Assembly (NCBI RefSeq): GCF_963678635.1
Contig: NC_087064.1
Coordinates: forward strand, 33,022,369 to 33,086,368
Reading direction: 5' to 3'
From: Symsagittifera roscoffensis
Taxonomy: Eukaryota; Xenacoelomorpha; Acoela; Convolutidae
Length of the DNA: 64,000 nucleotides
The notes beneath the pieces were generated by a model that was given only the letters and a program-made list of their open reading frames with translations, was not told the DNA's origin and did not search any database. Position 1 is the first letter of the stretch, and each line of letters starts with the position of its first letter. This document shows, in pieces, positions 34,413 to 46,805 of the stretch. A program made the position numbers and the translations under genes.

Positions 34413-34604
34413 CAAGGTTTGAGCGGTTTGAGCTATTTTTAAGCGCTCAAAATCTTGCTTAAAAATGAGTGGTTTGTCTAAAAAAAATTGATCAAAAACC
34501 GCTCAAGATTTGAGGGGTTTGTCTAGAAAAACCGCTCAAAACCGTTCAAATCTTGCGCGGTATTTGAGCGTTTTTTTAGCGTTCAACAATCGCTCAAACC
34601 GCTC
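34413..34604. repeat. Foldback cluster of GCGGTTTGAG motifs, third copy
   Basis: Nearly identical to the cluster at 4936-5124, including the internal GATTTGAGGGGTTTGTC segment. Confidence 0.75.
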
Positions 34605-34837
34605 ATTTCGAAGCTAGATTTTGAAGCCAAATTAGGTATCATCCACAGTTGAATTAGAGAGCACTAAAAGATTAGTAAAACAACTTCTATGTAGTAGTTA
34701 GATCATAGTTGAAAAATGCCGGAGAGAAAAAGAACCCGGGCTGCCGATGGCTCGAGTTGCCGATGGCAGCTCTTTTGCACGAGGCTATTTTCAACTATGT
34801 TCTATGCGAGAAAGATGCCAGAAAATTGTGAAAGATC

Positions 34838-36027
34838 GGAAATACACAAGATTTTTAGATTTTAACCAAAAATATATGTGTTTGTTGAAATATTTTGCTG
34901 TTTTGGATCAGATGAGTGCTTCTTGTAGTTTATGCTGCTCTCTAGAAGATGTTTATAAAAATCGTACTCTGAGAGAGCTGAACAATGTGAACCTCAAGAC
35001 GATTGAAGCATGAGGTAAAGTCACGAGGGCATGAAATCCGAAGTTTTCAAAATTATTTACATGAAGTTTTAAGAAATTGTTCAAAATAGGCACACTAATT
35101 CAATCTTCTTAAGCGATCCCAAAATGAAGAGAAAATTATTGAGCAATTAGTATGGTGTTGTTGATAAAAAAAAGGAGAAAAAATAAGCACTTACCTGTCA
35201 ATAAAAGTAGTGAATACATCAAATCGGTTTTTTTTTCTATCAAAATGGCACAACCAGAGTCTTTTTTCATTAATCTTATGACAAGTTGAGCAAAATGTTA
35301 AATTTTATAAATTGCTTGAATGTGACTGGTCTATTGTCTATTTGTTCGAGCTTTGCTGATTTAAAGTCAAGGTTTTTTATTGCATTATTTGTTGCAAATA
35401 AGTATTGGTTTGAACATTTCGATTTCAAAGGCCTAGCTGAAAGCTGTATTCAGTAAACGTAATTAAGTTTTTCAATGCAATCGACGGTTTTTTAGAGCTT
35501 ACTCATTGCATTAGCTTTTCAATGAAGCCCATAATAATTTTTCTCATTCCAGTTAATTCCAAGTTGATTTTATGGCAAGTCAAAAGCGAAATTTTTTTAA
35601 ACATTGGACTAACTCATTCTAAACATGCAATTTTTTTTCATCTGAAGTCTCTCGCCCTTTTCTTGAACATACCTTTCTATCTTTTGCAGTAGCAGTGTTT
35701 CGAACACCGGGTGCATAATCAACTCCACCTACTTCACTACTGATAATTTCTTTCTAGTCAAAAAGAATAATTTTAGCTCTGCAAAGTACAAAAATTATTT
35801 TTCTGCTCCTTAAAACAATCAGTTTTTACCGACTGAAATTTTTTTAACCTAATTTGTAAAGCACTGAACAATTATCTTATGTTCCACGTACTTTGTATTG
35901 AAAAAAATTTAGTCTAAAGTATATCAAAAATATCATCGCAGCCATAATATATGAAAGCATTTTTATCCTCATTTAACCCTGATCCAAAACCTAACGGTCT
36001 GCATACCGATTAGTACATCAGCGATTT
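34838..36027. repeat. 1.2-kb duplicated segment, copy 2
   Basis: Copy of 28,160-29,357. It is spliced into copia-like spacer sequence on the left (GATCGGA|AATACAC) and ends at CATCAGCGATTT on the right, shortly before the Gypsy-3 LTR. The exon-like Cys frame is at 35,195-35,304 minus. Confidence 0.8.
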
Positions 36028-36063
36028 TTTTTAATTTCATCTGCGATGGCTATTCATTTAGGG

Positions 36064-36422
36064 TGTTATACCCACGGTTCGGTTACGGCGTGTAAACCAA
36101 GTTAGAATCCGAATCCTTGAGTAAAAAATAAGACGAGTTAAATCAACTAAAATTCATTCTGCTTTTGTTAAGTCTGATGGTTTTTGGATCTGACCTCGAA
36201 AGCATGTGAGTGTCAGAAACTCATAACAACTAGTACATATCTGATTAAGTTTAATAAGTACGTATTTAAATCAGACTTCTATAATTTATATAAATACACC
36301 AACTGGTTTTCATAAATAGTATAAATAGATTATGTAAATATAAAACAATAGTTTTATGTTCAAGTTTTAGTGCGCATCTATTCCCTTTTCTGGGTATACT
36401 TCCTATATCCGACTGGATAACA
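36064..36422 (-). repeat. Gypsy-3 3' LTR
   Basis: 359 bp starting TGTTATACCC and ending GGATAACA, so the ends form the 6-bp inverted repeat TGTTAT/ATAACA. On the minus strand it is preceded by the polypurine tract CAAAAAAAGGGGAG. It is closely similar to the LTR at 39,438-39,801, with scattered substitutions and small indels. Confidence 0.9.
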
Positions 36423-36816
36423 CTCCCCTTTTTTTGGTATGAGGAATATCTCCTAGGGTTGTCTTCCCTCCATCCTGGTCCTGAGTAGCGTCTTTGTTCT
36501 CGGCCCTAGACGACGATTGATTGTTCTGCGGGTTGTTGTCCTCTCGTTCTCTTTGGAATGTCATTGAGTTCTTTATGGGCGATATCGATTGTAATATAGT
36601 CATTGCCGTGTCGAAATTCTTTAAGAACGTGGCGTCCGGGGTGTTTGCTCTCGGTAGTCGGTCAATGACGTATCGTGAATTGATTGCTCTGTCTGGTCTC
36701 AATAGTGGGCCTCGGGTTGACGACATTTCGTTGTGACATTTCGTGGTGGTTTCTCTATGTTCATTGATCATTTTTCCGCTTGCCTCTCTAACATTCTCTG
36801 GTGATTGCGTGTCCAA
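36423..36816 (-). pseudogene. Gypsy-3 Pol tail
   Basis: A 137-residue polar frame lies between the integrase remnant and the 3' LTR, rich in Arg, Glu, Asn and Thr. No domain recognised. Its last codons read into the LTR. Confidence 0.4.
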
Positions 36817-37020
36817 TTTACGGGCACCTGTTCATTTTTTTGTCCAAACTTCGCGTTGATCGTGGACTGTATGCCTTTAAAACGATCTATGATTAATACT
36901 ATTGGTGCCTTTTCTTAGGACTCCGTGGTTAACAATGTGTGCATAAACCGGATTATTGTGTCCGCCTTGTTATTTGTTACCACTTTTGCCGACGGAAATC
37001 TAGAAAAACGATCGACCCTA

Positions 37021-37614
37021 TCAGCAAATAGACTTCCTTTTTTTTCGTCTGGGAGCGGTCCGGCGAAATTCAACCCGGATTCCTTTGTCGGGTTCGACTA
37101 CAGCATCTAACGCCGTGAAATGTTGTTTCCTTGAACTGACCTGGAAGTTTTTACCTTTTTGGCGGCACTCCTTGCAAATTTGAGCAGTGTCGACGATATC
37201 GCGACAGAGGTACGGATACCACACGTTCTTGGCAGCTTCGAGCAACCCGCTTTGGCCCGGATGTGTCAAATGGAGCGAATCCACAAGGATTTGTCGAAAC
37301 TGTTTTGGTATGACTGCCCTGTCGTCATATAGTAGTATGCCGTCTCTCACCGATAGCCTATCTCTGACATGGTAAAAGTATGGACCGTAACATGAATTCA
37401 GGGTGTTCCACTTTTGCGCGTGTACCATGTTCAAAAGCGGCTGCAAATTCTGGCCCTTTTTGGTAGCGGCCGCGATTGAGTCACTGTCTAATAGTTTTCT
37501 CAAAAATTTCCTATTCATGGGCACATCTTCCACTGCCGTGGTTGTTAATAGGCAGGCTTGAGGAGTTTGTTCTGCAGTGGTTTGACACATTATATACAGT
37601 TTTTTGTTCTCCAT
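37021..37614 (-). pseudogene. Gypsy-3 integrase zinc-binding region
   Basis: The module HLTHPGQSGLLEAAKNVWYP...CKECRQKGKN is complete: H-x3-H and C-x2-C with normal spacing. The catalytic core that should follow is mostly deleted. A short piece (IVNHGVLRK-like) can be read near 36,900-37,000. Confidence 0.8.
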
Positions 37615-37957
37615 TCTCTTGAATGTTCGGCTTTTGTCAGATGGTATTAATTGGTGGGTCGTATCCCTGAAGGTAAGGTCTTTGGATTGAGTGTGTCATA
37701 AGTTGCAAAAGAAGGAAGGTTCTTTGGGTAGAAGGAAATAATAGGTTGGGTGCCACTGTGGCATTTTCTTAGAATTCATTTAAATGGAGGTAATGACATA
37801 CCGGATGCTGTATTTAATTGTCGATTCCTTGTGGTTGAATTTGAAACAAGATTAATGCAAGTAGATTGTGGCAGTTGACTTTTATCAGTGAACGTTGTTT
37901 ATGTTGCAAGCGAATTTGAAGCGCTACCGTTCTCGTTTCTGTTGAGCTGTCGCGTGC

Positions 37958-38660
37958 CTAGAAATCCGTTCGGATTAGAGGTCCTGCAAAATCTGAAATT
38001 GTGCTGTCTTGAAAATTTAAACATGCTATGAAATCGTCGATCAATGCAACCAGAAAATGTTTGTCCCAGTCAGCTGGCGGTTGGAGTTTTCCCACTGGGT
38101 GTGATGAAATATAGTCAATTAAACCCATTTTACTACCCAATAGCTGTCGCATGTCGAAATCGAAAAGTAGTTAACGGCTATCCATTTGGTAAGCCTACTC
38201 TGGAGATTTTATTGTTTTTGTTGCACTGTAGGGCACTGATTAGTGCTTGATGGTCCGTAAATAGTGTAAATCGTCTACAATATAGGTAATATTTAAAACA
38301 CTCTATTGCCCCGACTGCCGGAAAAAGTTCTAATTTATTGACCCAATATTTGTTTTCGCATGTATTAACAAAACGTGAAACCTAAGCAATTGTAGCCCAA
38401 CCATCCGGGGTTTCTTGTTCCAACGCACAACCAACACCGTCCGGACTCGCGTCGCAAGCCACTCGCGTTTCTCGTCCGCTTACAAAATGACTATTTTCTG
38501 TTATATTATTAACATCCTCCAGAAAACTTTTAAAAGCTTTTTCGTGAATTTCATACCATGTGAAGTGGTATTTGTTTGCTTTAGACAGCAATAGGCAGAG
38601 TGGCGTGCATAATTGTGCTATATTGGGGATAAACTTATTTAAAGGGTGATATGGTCCCAT
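37958..38660 (-). pseudogene. Gypsy-3 RNase H, broken
   Basis: VACDASPDGVGCALEQ at the end of the 38,382-38,660 frame carries the first RNase H Asp. After frame breaks, IDYISSHPVGK at 37,958-38,152 is the C-terminal LxxYxSRxP-like motif. The middle motifs are readable only in fragments. Confidence 0.7.
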
Positions 38661-38970
38661 GAAACTTCTAAACTGTTAAACGCTTTTTGGGTGTTTTAGT
38701 TGAAGAATTGCTTCTGTTTTCTTTTGCATCGGAATAGTGCCGCATTCGTTGATAACATAGCCCAACCATTCTACCTGTTTACAGCCGATTTTACTTTTCT
38801 CAAGCGATATCGCCATTTTTTTGGTGTCCAGTTTGTCTAGGACCTTTTTTAGTTTATCCATTTGCTCTCTCTTTGTTTCGTGGGATATAATCAATATATC
38901 ATCTAATAACGGAAATGTATCTTTCTCACTATTCAGTGCTTCATACCTATCAAATGTAACGTAAATCTCT
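38661..38970 (-). pseudogene. Gypsy-3 reverse transcriptase fragment
   Basis: The frame contains the active-site box PLLDDILIISHETKREQ and continues through LEKSKIGCKQVEWLGYVIN and TEAILQLKHPKSV, the RT thumb region. Everything N-terminal of the active-site box is missing; gag sequence follows after a short gap. Confidence 0.8.
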
Positions 38971-39072
38971 TCAGTCTTTCCGAGAAATCCCTGGTTGTAC
39001 TTTCCTGGATCTTTGATTGTAATTTCCTGGATCTTGTGTTACTCTTCGCTGACCTTCTGCCCCCAAACAAAA

Positions 39073-39438
39073 TTATATGTAGCTTCGACTTTTGATGTCT
39101 GCTTCCTCAAATGGGACACCATCGACTGTTGGTCCGAGGCTGTCCAAATGTGCGCCTTGATTCTCCCATATCACTGGCCTCTCCTGATTTCTTAAATTAC
39201 GATCTCGTATCTGTGTATTTGTTTCTTCCTCTATAGGTAGTTCATAACCTAGTTCTTGGGGCTTTCGGACAGATGGGAGATTTTGCAATAGTTTTTGTAG
39301 GTTAATTCCATCTTTAGCTATAATTCCTAAGAATAGTAGTTGATTCCATGTGTCCCACTCGATCAATGGTTCCGCCGAGGATTTTTGCCAAAATGGAGTG
39401 ATTACCAGTGGGTTTTTGTTAACTGCTGGCTGCGCCAT
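39073..39438 (-). pseudogene. Gypsy-3 gag N-terminal fragment
   Basis: It starts MAQPAVNK at 39,438, where the A of the ATG is the last base of the LTR and TG begins the primer-binding-site-like sequence. WQKSSAEPLIEWDTWNQ follows. The Gypsy-2 gag starts the same way (MAQPAEF...PVFW). The rest of gag is deleted. Confidence 0.7.
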
Positions 39439-39801
39439 GTTATACCCACGGTTCGGTTACGGTGTGTAAACTAAGTTGGAATCCGAAGTCTTGCGTAAGA
39501 AATAAGACGAGTTACATCAACTTAAATTCATTCTGCTATTGTTAAGTCTGTTGGTTTTTGGATCTGACCTCGAAAGCATGTGAGTGTCAGAAACTCAGAA
39601 CAACTAGTACATATCTGATTAAGTTTAATAAGTACGTATTTAAATCAGACTTCTTTAACTTATGTAAATATACGAACTGGTTATCATAAATCGCATCAAT
39701 AGTATAACTAAATATAATACTATGGTTTTAACTTCATGTTTTAGTGGGCATGACATCTATTCCCTTTTATGAGTATACTGCCTATATCCGACCGGATAAC
39801 A
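39438..39801 (-). repeat. Gypsy-3 5' LTR
   Basis: 364 bp, TGTTATACCC...GGATAACA. It is the partner of 36,064-36,422. The minus strand leaves it as AACA|TGGCGCAGCCAGCAG, where TGGCGCAG is a plausible start of a primer-binding site. Confidence 0.9.
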
Positions 39802-41463
39802 TAGTGTTAACTGCATTAATTGGAAAAGTATGTAAGTGTTTTTAACTAGCTGAAATTTTGAAGGCAGCAATGATTATTACCTTGTTAGTCTAATAAAAAG
39901 TCGCAATATGCGCAAACCGAGCCAGGAGCTTCCGACCAACGTTAACTACTTGCCAGAAAGTCTGAGATCTTATCAGGACCACTCTAAAGTCCGCTGTCAA
40001 ATCAAAAAGCAGATGAAGAAGAGGGCAAAACAAAGTCGGTAGTCTATATAGTTCATGCCAATTTTTTGGCAAAATCACTTTGCACATTTTTGAAACCGCT
40101 TGTTGTTTACCTTTTCTAGCTCGTAAAAACGCTTCTAAAAATCTAACTAATTTGAAAAGAGCCGTTTCAGGAACGACTTATCAGCTCAATGCGATTTTGC
40201 TAAGGACGCCTTTTATGAACGGAAATCGGCTCATCAACGACGACAAGAGCCACCTTAATTTTAATAGGATTTAAAAACCAAATTTAGGAAACCCCAGCCA
40301 ACCCAACGCGACTTTTCATTTTAACTTTGCGATTGCACAATGAAGCCGGCTGATAGCCCGATTTGAGCAGTGCTAAAAACCCACAAGTTTGCCGTGACTT
40401 TCAATGCCCGATATGCAACCCTGGCATGCATTGACTTTGCCCATTGCATGACCACAACAATTTGAACACATCTGAAGTCAAGTTACTGAAAAAGGACAAT
40501 TGACTTTTAGAAAGAAAAACTTGAAAACTCAAACACCATTTTAGAAACGCAGCTAAACAATAGAAAATAGTTGTTTGAAATGTTACCGTAATCCTCATTT
40601 CTTAGTTTTACAACAAATATGCGACTTTTTAGAGATGACGAAATTCTACCAAATTTTGTGACATTTTATCGCGTAAACGTTTCTAGCTCTAAACGGAGCA
40701 GATTGCGCAAAGGTTCCTCCAAATGCTGTCCACAATTTTGAAATATATCCAAAGTTTGCGTTAACCCAGTGGATTATTTTTTCACTATTCTGAAGTGGTA
40801 GCGAACTATAGTCTAGGGTGTTCGGAAACATTTTAAGCAAAAGATACTCAGCACAAACTTCGATGGGTTCACGTATGGTATCATGTTTTATAGTCTTCTC
40901 AATCGAAACTCGGATACCTATATGACACTTTCAAAAAATTATCTCCGTTTTGAGAACACTGGTTTGAAGCTTTTGCTATCAAAATTGAAAAGTTTTTCAA
41001 AACCTATATTTCCAGAATTTCCAACATCTAAATCAATCAAAAGGTCCATTAAAACTTTCAAGTGCTCATTAAAGTTTACAGGTTAACTTACACCTTAAAC
41101 AAAAAAACTCTTGCATGCGTTTTCAGTATCTTTGATTTTTGGAGTCTTATCTGATTGTGAAACTGAATTTAAATTGGCAGCAAAAGGCAAACCATATTGT
41201 TGGAAAAAAAAATATTATTATTTTTTCAAATTAGCGTCGTTTTATTAAAAGATTAAAAGATCTGAATGAAAACTTGTTGGAACGTCTGCATATTTGACAC
41301 CCATAATAGAACAGGCAACCTGATTAACAGTTTTTGTCCAAAAATGGCTAGAAAAACAAAAATCAAATCATAAAAAATTCAAAAAATAATTTCATTGTTT
41401 TTGTTGAAATTATTTTACAACTCACTAAAAAATCAGAACATTTTAAAATATTTTTGCAGAAAA
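39802..41463. other. Non-coding, nothing recognised
   Basis: Only short, unconserved open frames occur. No repeat shared with other parts of the window was noticed. Confidence 0.4.
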
Positions 41464-44129
41464 TTTTTTACAGCTCACTTATTTCACGGCTCATCCTTCT
41501 ATAATAACTCGCTTGCTCCTTTTCTCACGGCTTACTTGCTCGAAGTTGAACTGAAATTCAAATACTTTAAAACAGTTTTCTCGAATATAACGTTCCTTCC
41601 CATTTTCAAGGATGGAATCAATAATTCGGCTAAATGAACGAATTAGGCCACGATCAACAAGTGTGTTTCATTATATTCAATCTCGTAAAAGCTCCTATAA
41701 TACCAGAAAATTGATGCGAGACGGGGAACAGGAAAATAGCCCCCACTTCTCATCGATCGACGTTTTCTCTTGCTATCGATGGCATTCTTAAATCAGCTTT
41801 AATATGTGTTAACCTCCTGAATCATCGATAAAAATGATCAGGAAAGTGGGGAATCAATGATTCCGCGACGACTATCTTTGAATGTTTGTTTTTTCGGTTT
41901 TTTATTTTTGCCTACACGATACAGTCAGTCTTTTGAATAGCACCACTTCAACAAAGCATTATCAAAAGCTTTCTGTTCGCAATTTAAGTCGATTGTATTT
42001 TTATTCAGCCAATAAAACACTTACGTTTTAATGCCATTGTCAAGATATTTCACGCAGTTCAAAAAATATCGCGATAAAATAAGGGGAATGGGGTCTAGGA
42101 AATTAGCCGACAAGCAAATTAGACCACCGAAAAATTACGGAACTTAGGCGATTACTCTTTCTGAATTTAGACAATGTGAACTGGTCCGACATTTTGCTTT
42201 GAATGAAGTTACACCAAAAAAAGAGTGTATTATTACAGAATCGAGCAAAAATATTAAGTATAAAGTTGATAAAAGAACATTACATTGAAAAAGTATGGTA
42301 CATTTTTAATATGCATGCATTATGCAATTGTGAAATCAATAACTTGATATGCGGTTTGACTACCAGTGTTTGCCCAAGCAAAAACTTAACTATGCACACA
42401 ATTTTCACGCAGTTTGAACGTAAGCGATCGTCTAGAAATTTTGTTACTTTCTGATCTTCTAATTTGATTGTCGTCTGATTTCCTAAGCCCCAAGGGGATC
42501 AAGCTGAAGAATGGAAGCGTTAGTTTTAGCAACCAGATTTCGATGTCTGCGTTTTGATAAGTTGAGAATTATCATAGATTGCTTAAAAACTTTTTTCATT
42601 ATGTGCTAATTACGCAAATACGCCCTCAAAATGAGTTGAAACTCCGAAAAAATTTGCCCATACGCTATTTACACGGTGAAATGAAAATGTGCAACATCGA
42701 CACCAGGTTAATTTATTCGAGCTCCACTTTGTTCTGTTTGATTGAGACTGGTGTGAATTAAAACTACGCTACAAAATTGGTTTATGTTTCAACCAAACAC
42801 CAAAATCAATCAAAAACTGAACATTGAACTGAAAATTGCTACGTTTTACCCATCCAGATTTGATTCCTTCAGATTTTGGGCGAGCAAAATTTCCATGCAT
42901 TAACACGGGGACATAATATATACTGTCAAGGTTTTTGCATTAAATTTCCCGCGCGTTATCTAATGGCTAAATTTCTATGGCATATTACGGGTAGAAATTA
43001 AAATGAAACCATGACTGTAGCAATTTTAAAGCAGTTTCATAAGATTTAAAAAGTTTGCTATTTTTACATTCAAATCAAGTTGTTTTCTTATTTTTTGTAA
43101 TGGCGAAATACAACCAAAACTAAATTATATTTTTTCTTGTTTCATTTTCCAAGTATCAAATTTATTATGCTGGCACTAGCTAAAAATAATATGAAATCTA
43201 GTTGTAGCATAGCTGAAAGTTTCGATTATTTGGGGAAAAAAATCCTTTAAAAAAAACGTTGTTTCGAGAAAATGTACGTTCAAATCAATAACACTAGACT
43301 CATTATCTGCCAACAAGTCAAAACTGGTCCACTTGACACATTTTATTTAAATATTTTACTGATTTTGCTGCACTCAATTGAAGAACAACTTTGATTCATT
43401 TGATAGATCATTTGTAGCTAAAAGCAGTGAAAATGCCATAATTAGATTCTACGCTGGAATTCCGTCGAACATTCTGTCTAGTTCATCTAAACGAGACAAA
43501 ACTAGAGCTAAAATAGCCAATAAATTGAATTTTTGAGAAAATTCCTGATAATTTATTTCCACTTGTTATTATTCTCTTGGCAGGTGTCGACGCGTATCAC
43601 TCTGAGGTTCTCGAATTTTTTTTGGTCGAACCGATTTCGAATATCATGTTGGCGCATAAGTATTGGCAAATAAGTAACCTGCAAAGCAAAATTATTTTAT
43701 GATTTAAAATTGAATAGCCATAAAAGTTAAACCCAGATAAAACTTGTCTCACTCCACGAGATATTTTTTTAGATATTTTTAGTGTAATCTCAATGATTAA
43801 AAATAGTTAAATCAAAAAAGTTCATGAGTAACTATTAGAATTTTTTTAAGGGTTCTTTTTAGTATTCTTTAAGTATTTTAATGAATTTTTCAAATACTCC
43901 ACGCAACCTCAAAACACGGCGCTCTATGTATGGTTTTGAACGCCAAAACTTGATCGATAAACCAGGAAAATATTGCTTATGAATGCTATTTTTTGGGAAT
44001 TCTAATAAGATGAGGCTACAAATTTACACTCCGAGAGACCAGTTTAAAAAGCACAGCAACCGTAAAATCTCTTCCCCGTAAGTGGCCTACTGTATAAAGT
44101 CCTCCTGAAGGATGCATTAAGTCTTAAAG
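41464..44129. repeat. Tandem duplication of gene-poor sequence, unit 1
   Basis: Direct tandem repeat with 44,130-46,805 at an offset of about 2666 bp. Both units begin TTTTTTACAGCTCACTT and end GAAGGATGCATTAAGTCTTAAA. They differ by scattered substitutions and a few indels, for instance a 25-bp segment near 46,240 that is absent at 43,587. No frame is conserved as a clear protein. A cluster of three short hairpins lies at 41,751-41,864. Confidence 0.9.
41751..41864. other. Cluster of three short inverted repeats
   Basis: CATCGAT/ATCGATG (41,751-41,757 with 41,775-41,781), CCTG-A-ATCAT/ATGATCAGG (41,816-41,842) and GGAATCA/TGATTCC (41,850-41,864). All three are kept in unit 2 at about 44,407-44,520. 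Whether they act as RNA or DNA structure is unknown. Confidence 0.5.
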
Positions 44130-46805
44130 TTTTTTACAGCTCACTTATTTCACGGCTCATCCTTCTATAATAACTCGCTTGCTCCTTTTCTCACGGCTTA
44201 CTTGCTCGAAGTTGAACTGAAATTCAAATACTTTAAAACAGTTTTCTCGAATATAACGTTCCTTCCCATTTTCAAGGATGGAATCAATAATTCGGCTAAA
44301 TGAACGAATTAGGCCACGATCAACAAGTGTGTTTCATTATATTCAATCTCGTAAAAGCTCCTATAATACCAGAAAATTGATGCGAGATGGGGAACAGGAA
44401 CTTCTCATCGATCGACGTTTTCTCTTGCTATCGATGGCATTCTTAAATCAGCTTTAATATGTGTTAACCTCCTGAATCATCGATAAAAATGATCAGGAAA
44501 GTGGGGAATCAATGATTCCGCGACGACTATCTTTGAATGTTTGTTTTTTCGGTTTTTTATTTTTGCCTACACGATACAGTCAGTCTTTTGAATAGCACCA
44601 CTTCAACAAAGCATTATCAAAAGCTTTGTTCGCAATTGAAGTCAATTGTATTTTTATTCAGCCAATAAAACACTTACGTTTTAATGCCATTGTCAAGATA
44701 TTTCATGCTGTTCATAAAATATCTCGATGAAATAAGGGGAATGGGGTCTAGGAAATTAGCCGACAAGCAAATAAGAACACTGAAAAATTACGGAACTTAG
44801 GCGATTACTCTTTGTGAATTTAGACAATGTAAACTGGGGCGACAAAACTTTTTGGTATGAATGAAGTTACACAAAAAAAATAGTGTATTATTACAGAATC
44901 GATCAAAAATATTAAGTATAAAGTTAATAAAAAAACATTACATTGAAAAAGTATGGTACATTTTTAATATGCTTGCATTATGCAATTGCGAATCAATAAC
45001 TTGATATGCGGTTTGACTACCAGTGTTTGCCCAAGCAAAAACTTAACTATGCACACAATTTTTACGCAGTTTGAACGTAAGCGATCGTCTAGAAATTTTG
45101 TTACTTTCTGATCTTCTAATTTGATTGTCGTCTGATTTCCTAAGCCCCAAGGGGATCAAGCTGAAGAATGGAAGCGTTAGTTTTAGCAACCAGATTTCGA
45201 AGTCTGCGTTTTGATAAGTTGAGAATTATCATAGATTGCTTAAAAACTTTTTTTAGTTATGTGCTAATTACGCAAATACGCCCTCTAGATGAGTTAAAAC
45301 AATTTGCCCATACGCTATTTACACGGTGAAATGAAAATGTGCAACATCGACACCAGGTTAATTTTATTTGAGCTCCACTTTGTTCTGTTTGATTGAGACT
45401 GGTGTGAATTAATACTACGCTACAAAATTGGTTTATGTTTCAACCAAACACCAAAACCAATCAAAAACTGAACATTGAACTGAAAAGTGCTACGTTTTAC
45501 CCATCCAGATTTGATTCCTTCAAATTTTGGGCGAGCAAAATTTCCATGCATTAACACGGGGACAGAATATATACTGTCAAGGTTTTTGCATTAAATTTCC
45601 CGCGCGTTATCTAATGGCTAAATTTCTATGGCATATTACGGGTAGAAATTAAAATGAAACCATGACTGTAGCAATTTTAAAGCAGTTACATAAGATTTAA
45701 AAAGTTTGCTATTTTTACATTCAAATCAAGTTGTTTTCTCATTTTTTGTAATGGCGAAATACAACCAAAACTAAATTATATTTTTTCTTGTTTCATTTTC
45801 CAAGTATCAAATTTATTATGCTGGCACTAGCTAAAAATAATATGAAATCTAATTGTAGCATAGCTGAAAGTTTCGATTATTTGGAAAAAAAATCCTTTAA
45901 AAAACAACGTTGCTTCGAGAAAATGTACGTTCAAATCAATAACACTAGACTCATTATCTGCCAACAAGTCAAAACTGGTCCACTTGACACATTTTATTTA
46001 AATATTTTACTGATTTTGCTGCACTCAATTGAGGAACAACTTTGATTCATTTGATAGATCATTTGTAGCTAAAAGCAGTGAAAATGCCATAATTAGATTC
46101 TAAGCTGGAATTCCGTCGAACATTCTGTCTAGTTCATCTAAACGAGACAAAACTAGAGCTAAAATAGCAAATAAATTGAATTTTTGAGAAAATTCCTGAT
46201 AATTTATTTCCACTTGTTATTATTCTCTTGGCAGGTGATGTTTTTGAACCAAATATTGACGTGTCGACGCGTATCACTCTGAGATTCTCGAATTTTTTTT
46301 GGTCGAACCGATTTCGAATATCATGTTGGCGCATAAGTATTGGCAAATAAGTAACCTGCAAAGCAAAATTATTTGATGATTTAAAATTGAATAGCCATAA
46401 AAGTTAAACCCAGATAAAACTTTTCTCACTCCACGAGATATTTCTTTAGATATTTTTAGTGCAATCTCAATGATTAAAAATAGTTAAATCAAAAAAGTTC
46501 AAGAGTAACTATTAGAATTTTTTCAAGGGTTCTTTTTAGTATTCTTCAAGTATTTTAATGAATTTTTCAAATACTCCACGCAACCTCAAAACACGGCGCT
46601 CTATGTATGGTTTTGAACGCCAAAACTTGATCGATAAACCAGGAAAATATTGCTTATGAATGCTATTTTTTGGGAATTCTAATAAGATGAGGCTACAAAT
46701 TTACACTCCGAGAGACCAGTTTAAAAAGCACAGCAACCGTAAAATCTCTTCCCCGTAAGTGGCCTACTGTATAAAGTCCTCCTGAAGGATGCATTAAGTC
46801 TTAAA
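44130..46805. repeat. Tandem duplication of gene-poor sequence, unit 2
   Basis: Second unit of the direct repeat. An 85-codon plus-strand frame at 45,788-46,045 is interrupted in unit 1 by single-base differences, which argues against a conserved protein. Confidence 0.9.

Larger units (their letters stand above)
28880..34837 (-). mobile_element. Right array of the Ty1/copia-like element
   Basis: This has the same architecture as 2850-8990: gag start (28,902 and again 32,651), leader, CT-rich tract, block, spacer with foldback cluster, related block and coding remnant. The full unit spans 28,902-32,651 (about 3.75 kb). A second partial unit runs from 32,651 to 34,837, where it breaks and passes into the duplicated 1.2-kb segment. 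Coding parts are as decayed as in the left array. Confidence 0.65.
36064..39801 (-). mobile_element. Gypsy-3: short decayed Ty3/gypsy element with both LTRs
   Basis: The 3.74-kb element has two LTRs, a primer-binding-site-like sequence next to the 5' LTR, a polypurine tract next to the 3' LTR, and minus-strand remnants of gag, RT, RNase H and integrase. Much of gag, all of protease, the RT N-terminus and most of the integrase core are missing. Flanking bases TAGGG (left) and TAGTG (right) could be a 5-bp target duplication with one mismatch. A length well below a full gypsy element marks it as an internally deleted copy. Confidence 0.9.

Noticed and set aside
34747-35013. 88-codon plus-strand frame
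   Set aside because: It starts in copia-like spacer and runs across the junction into the duplicated 1.2-kb block, so it is a chance fusion. The equivalent part at 28.2 kb has a stop.
41840-41870. Hammerhead-type ribozyme near the hairpin cluster
   Set aside because: The conserved core words CUGANGA and GAAA are not present in the required arrangement.
45788-46045. 85-codon plus-strand frame as a possible gene
   Set aside because: The other copy of the tandem repeat (about 43,140-43,390) has single-base indels that break it, and no domain is visible.
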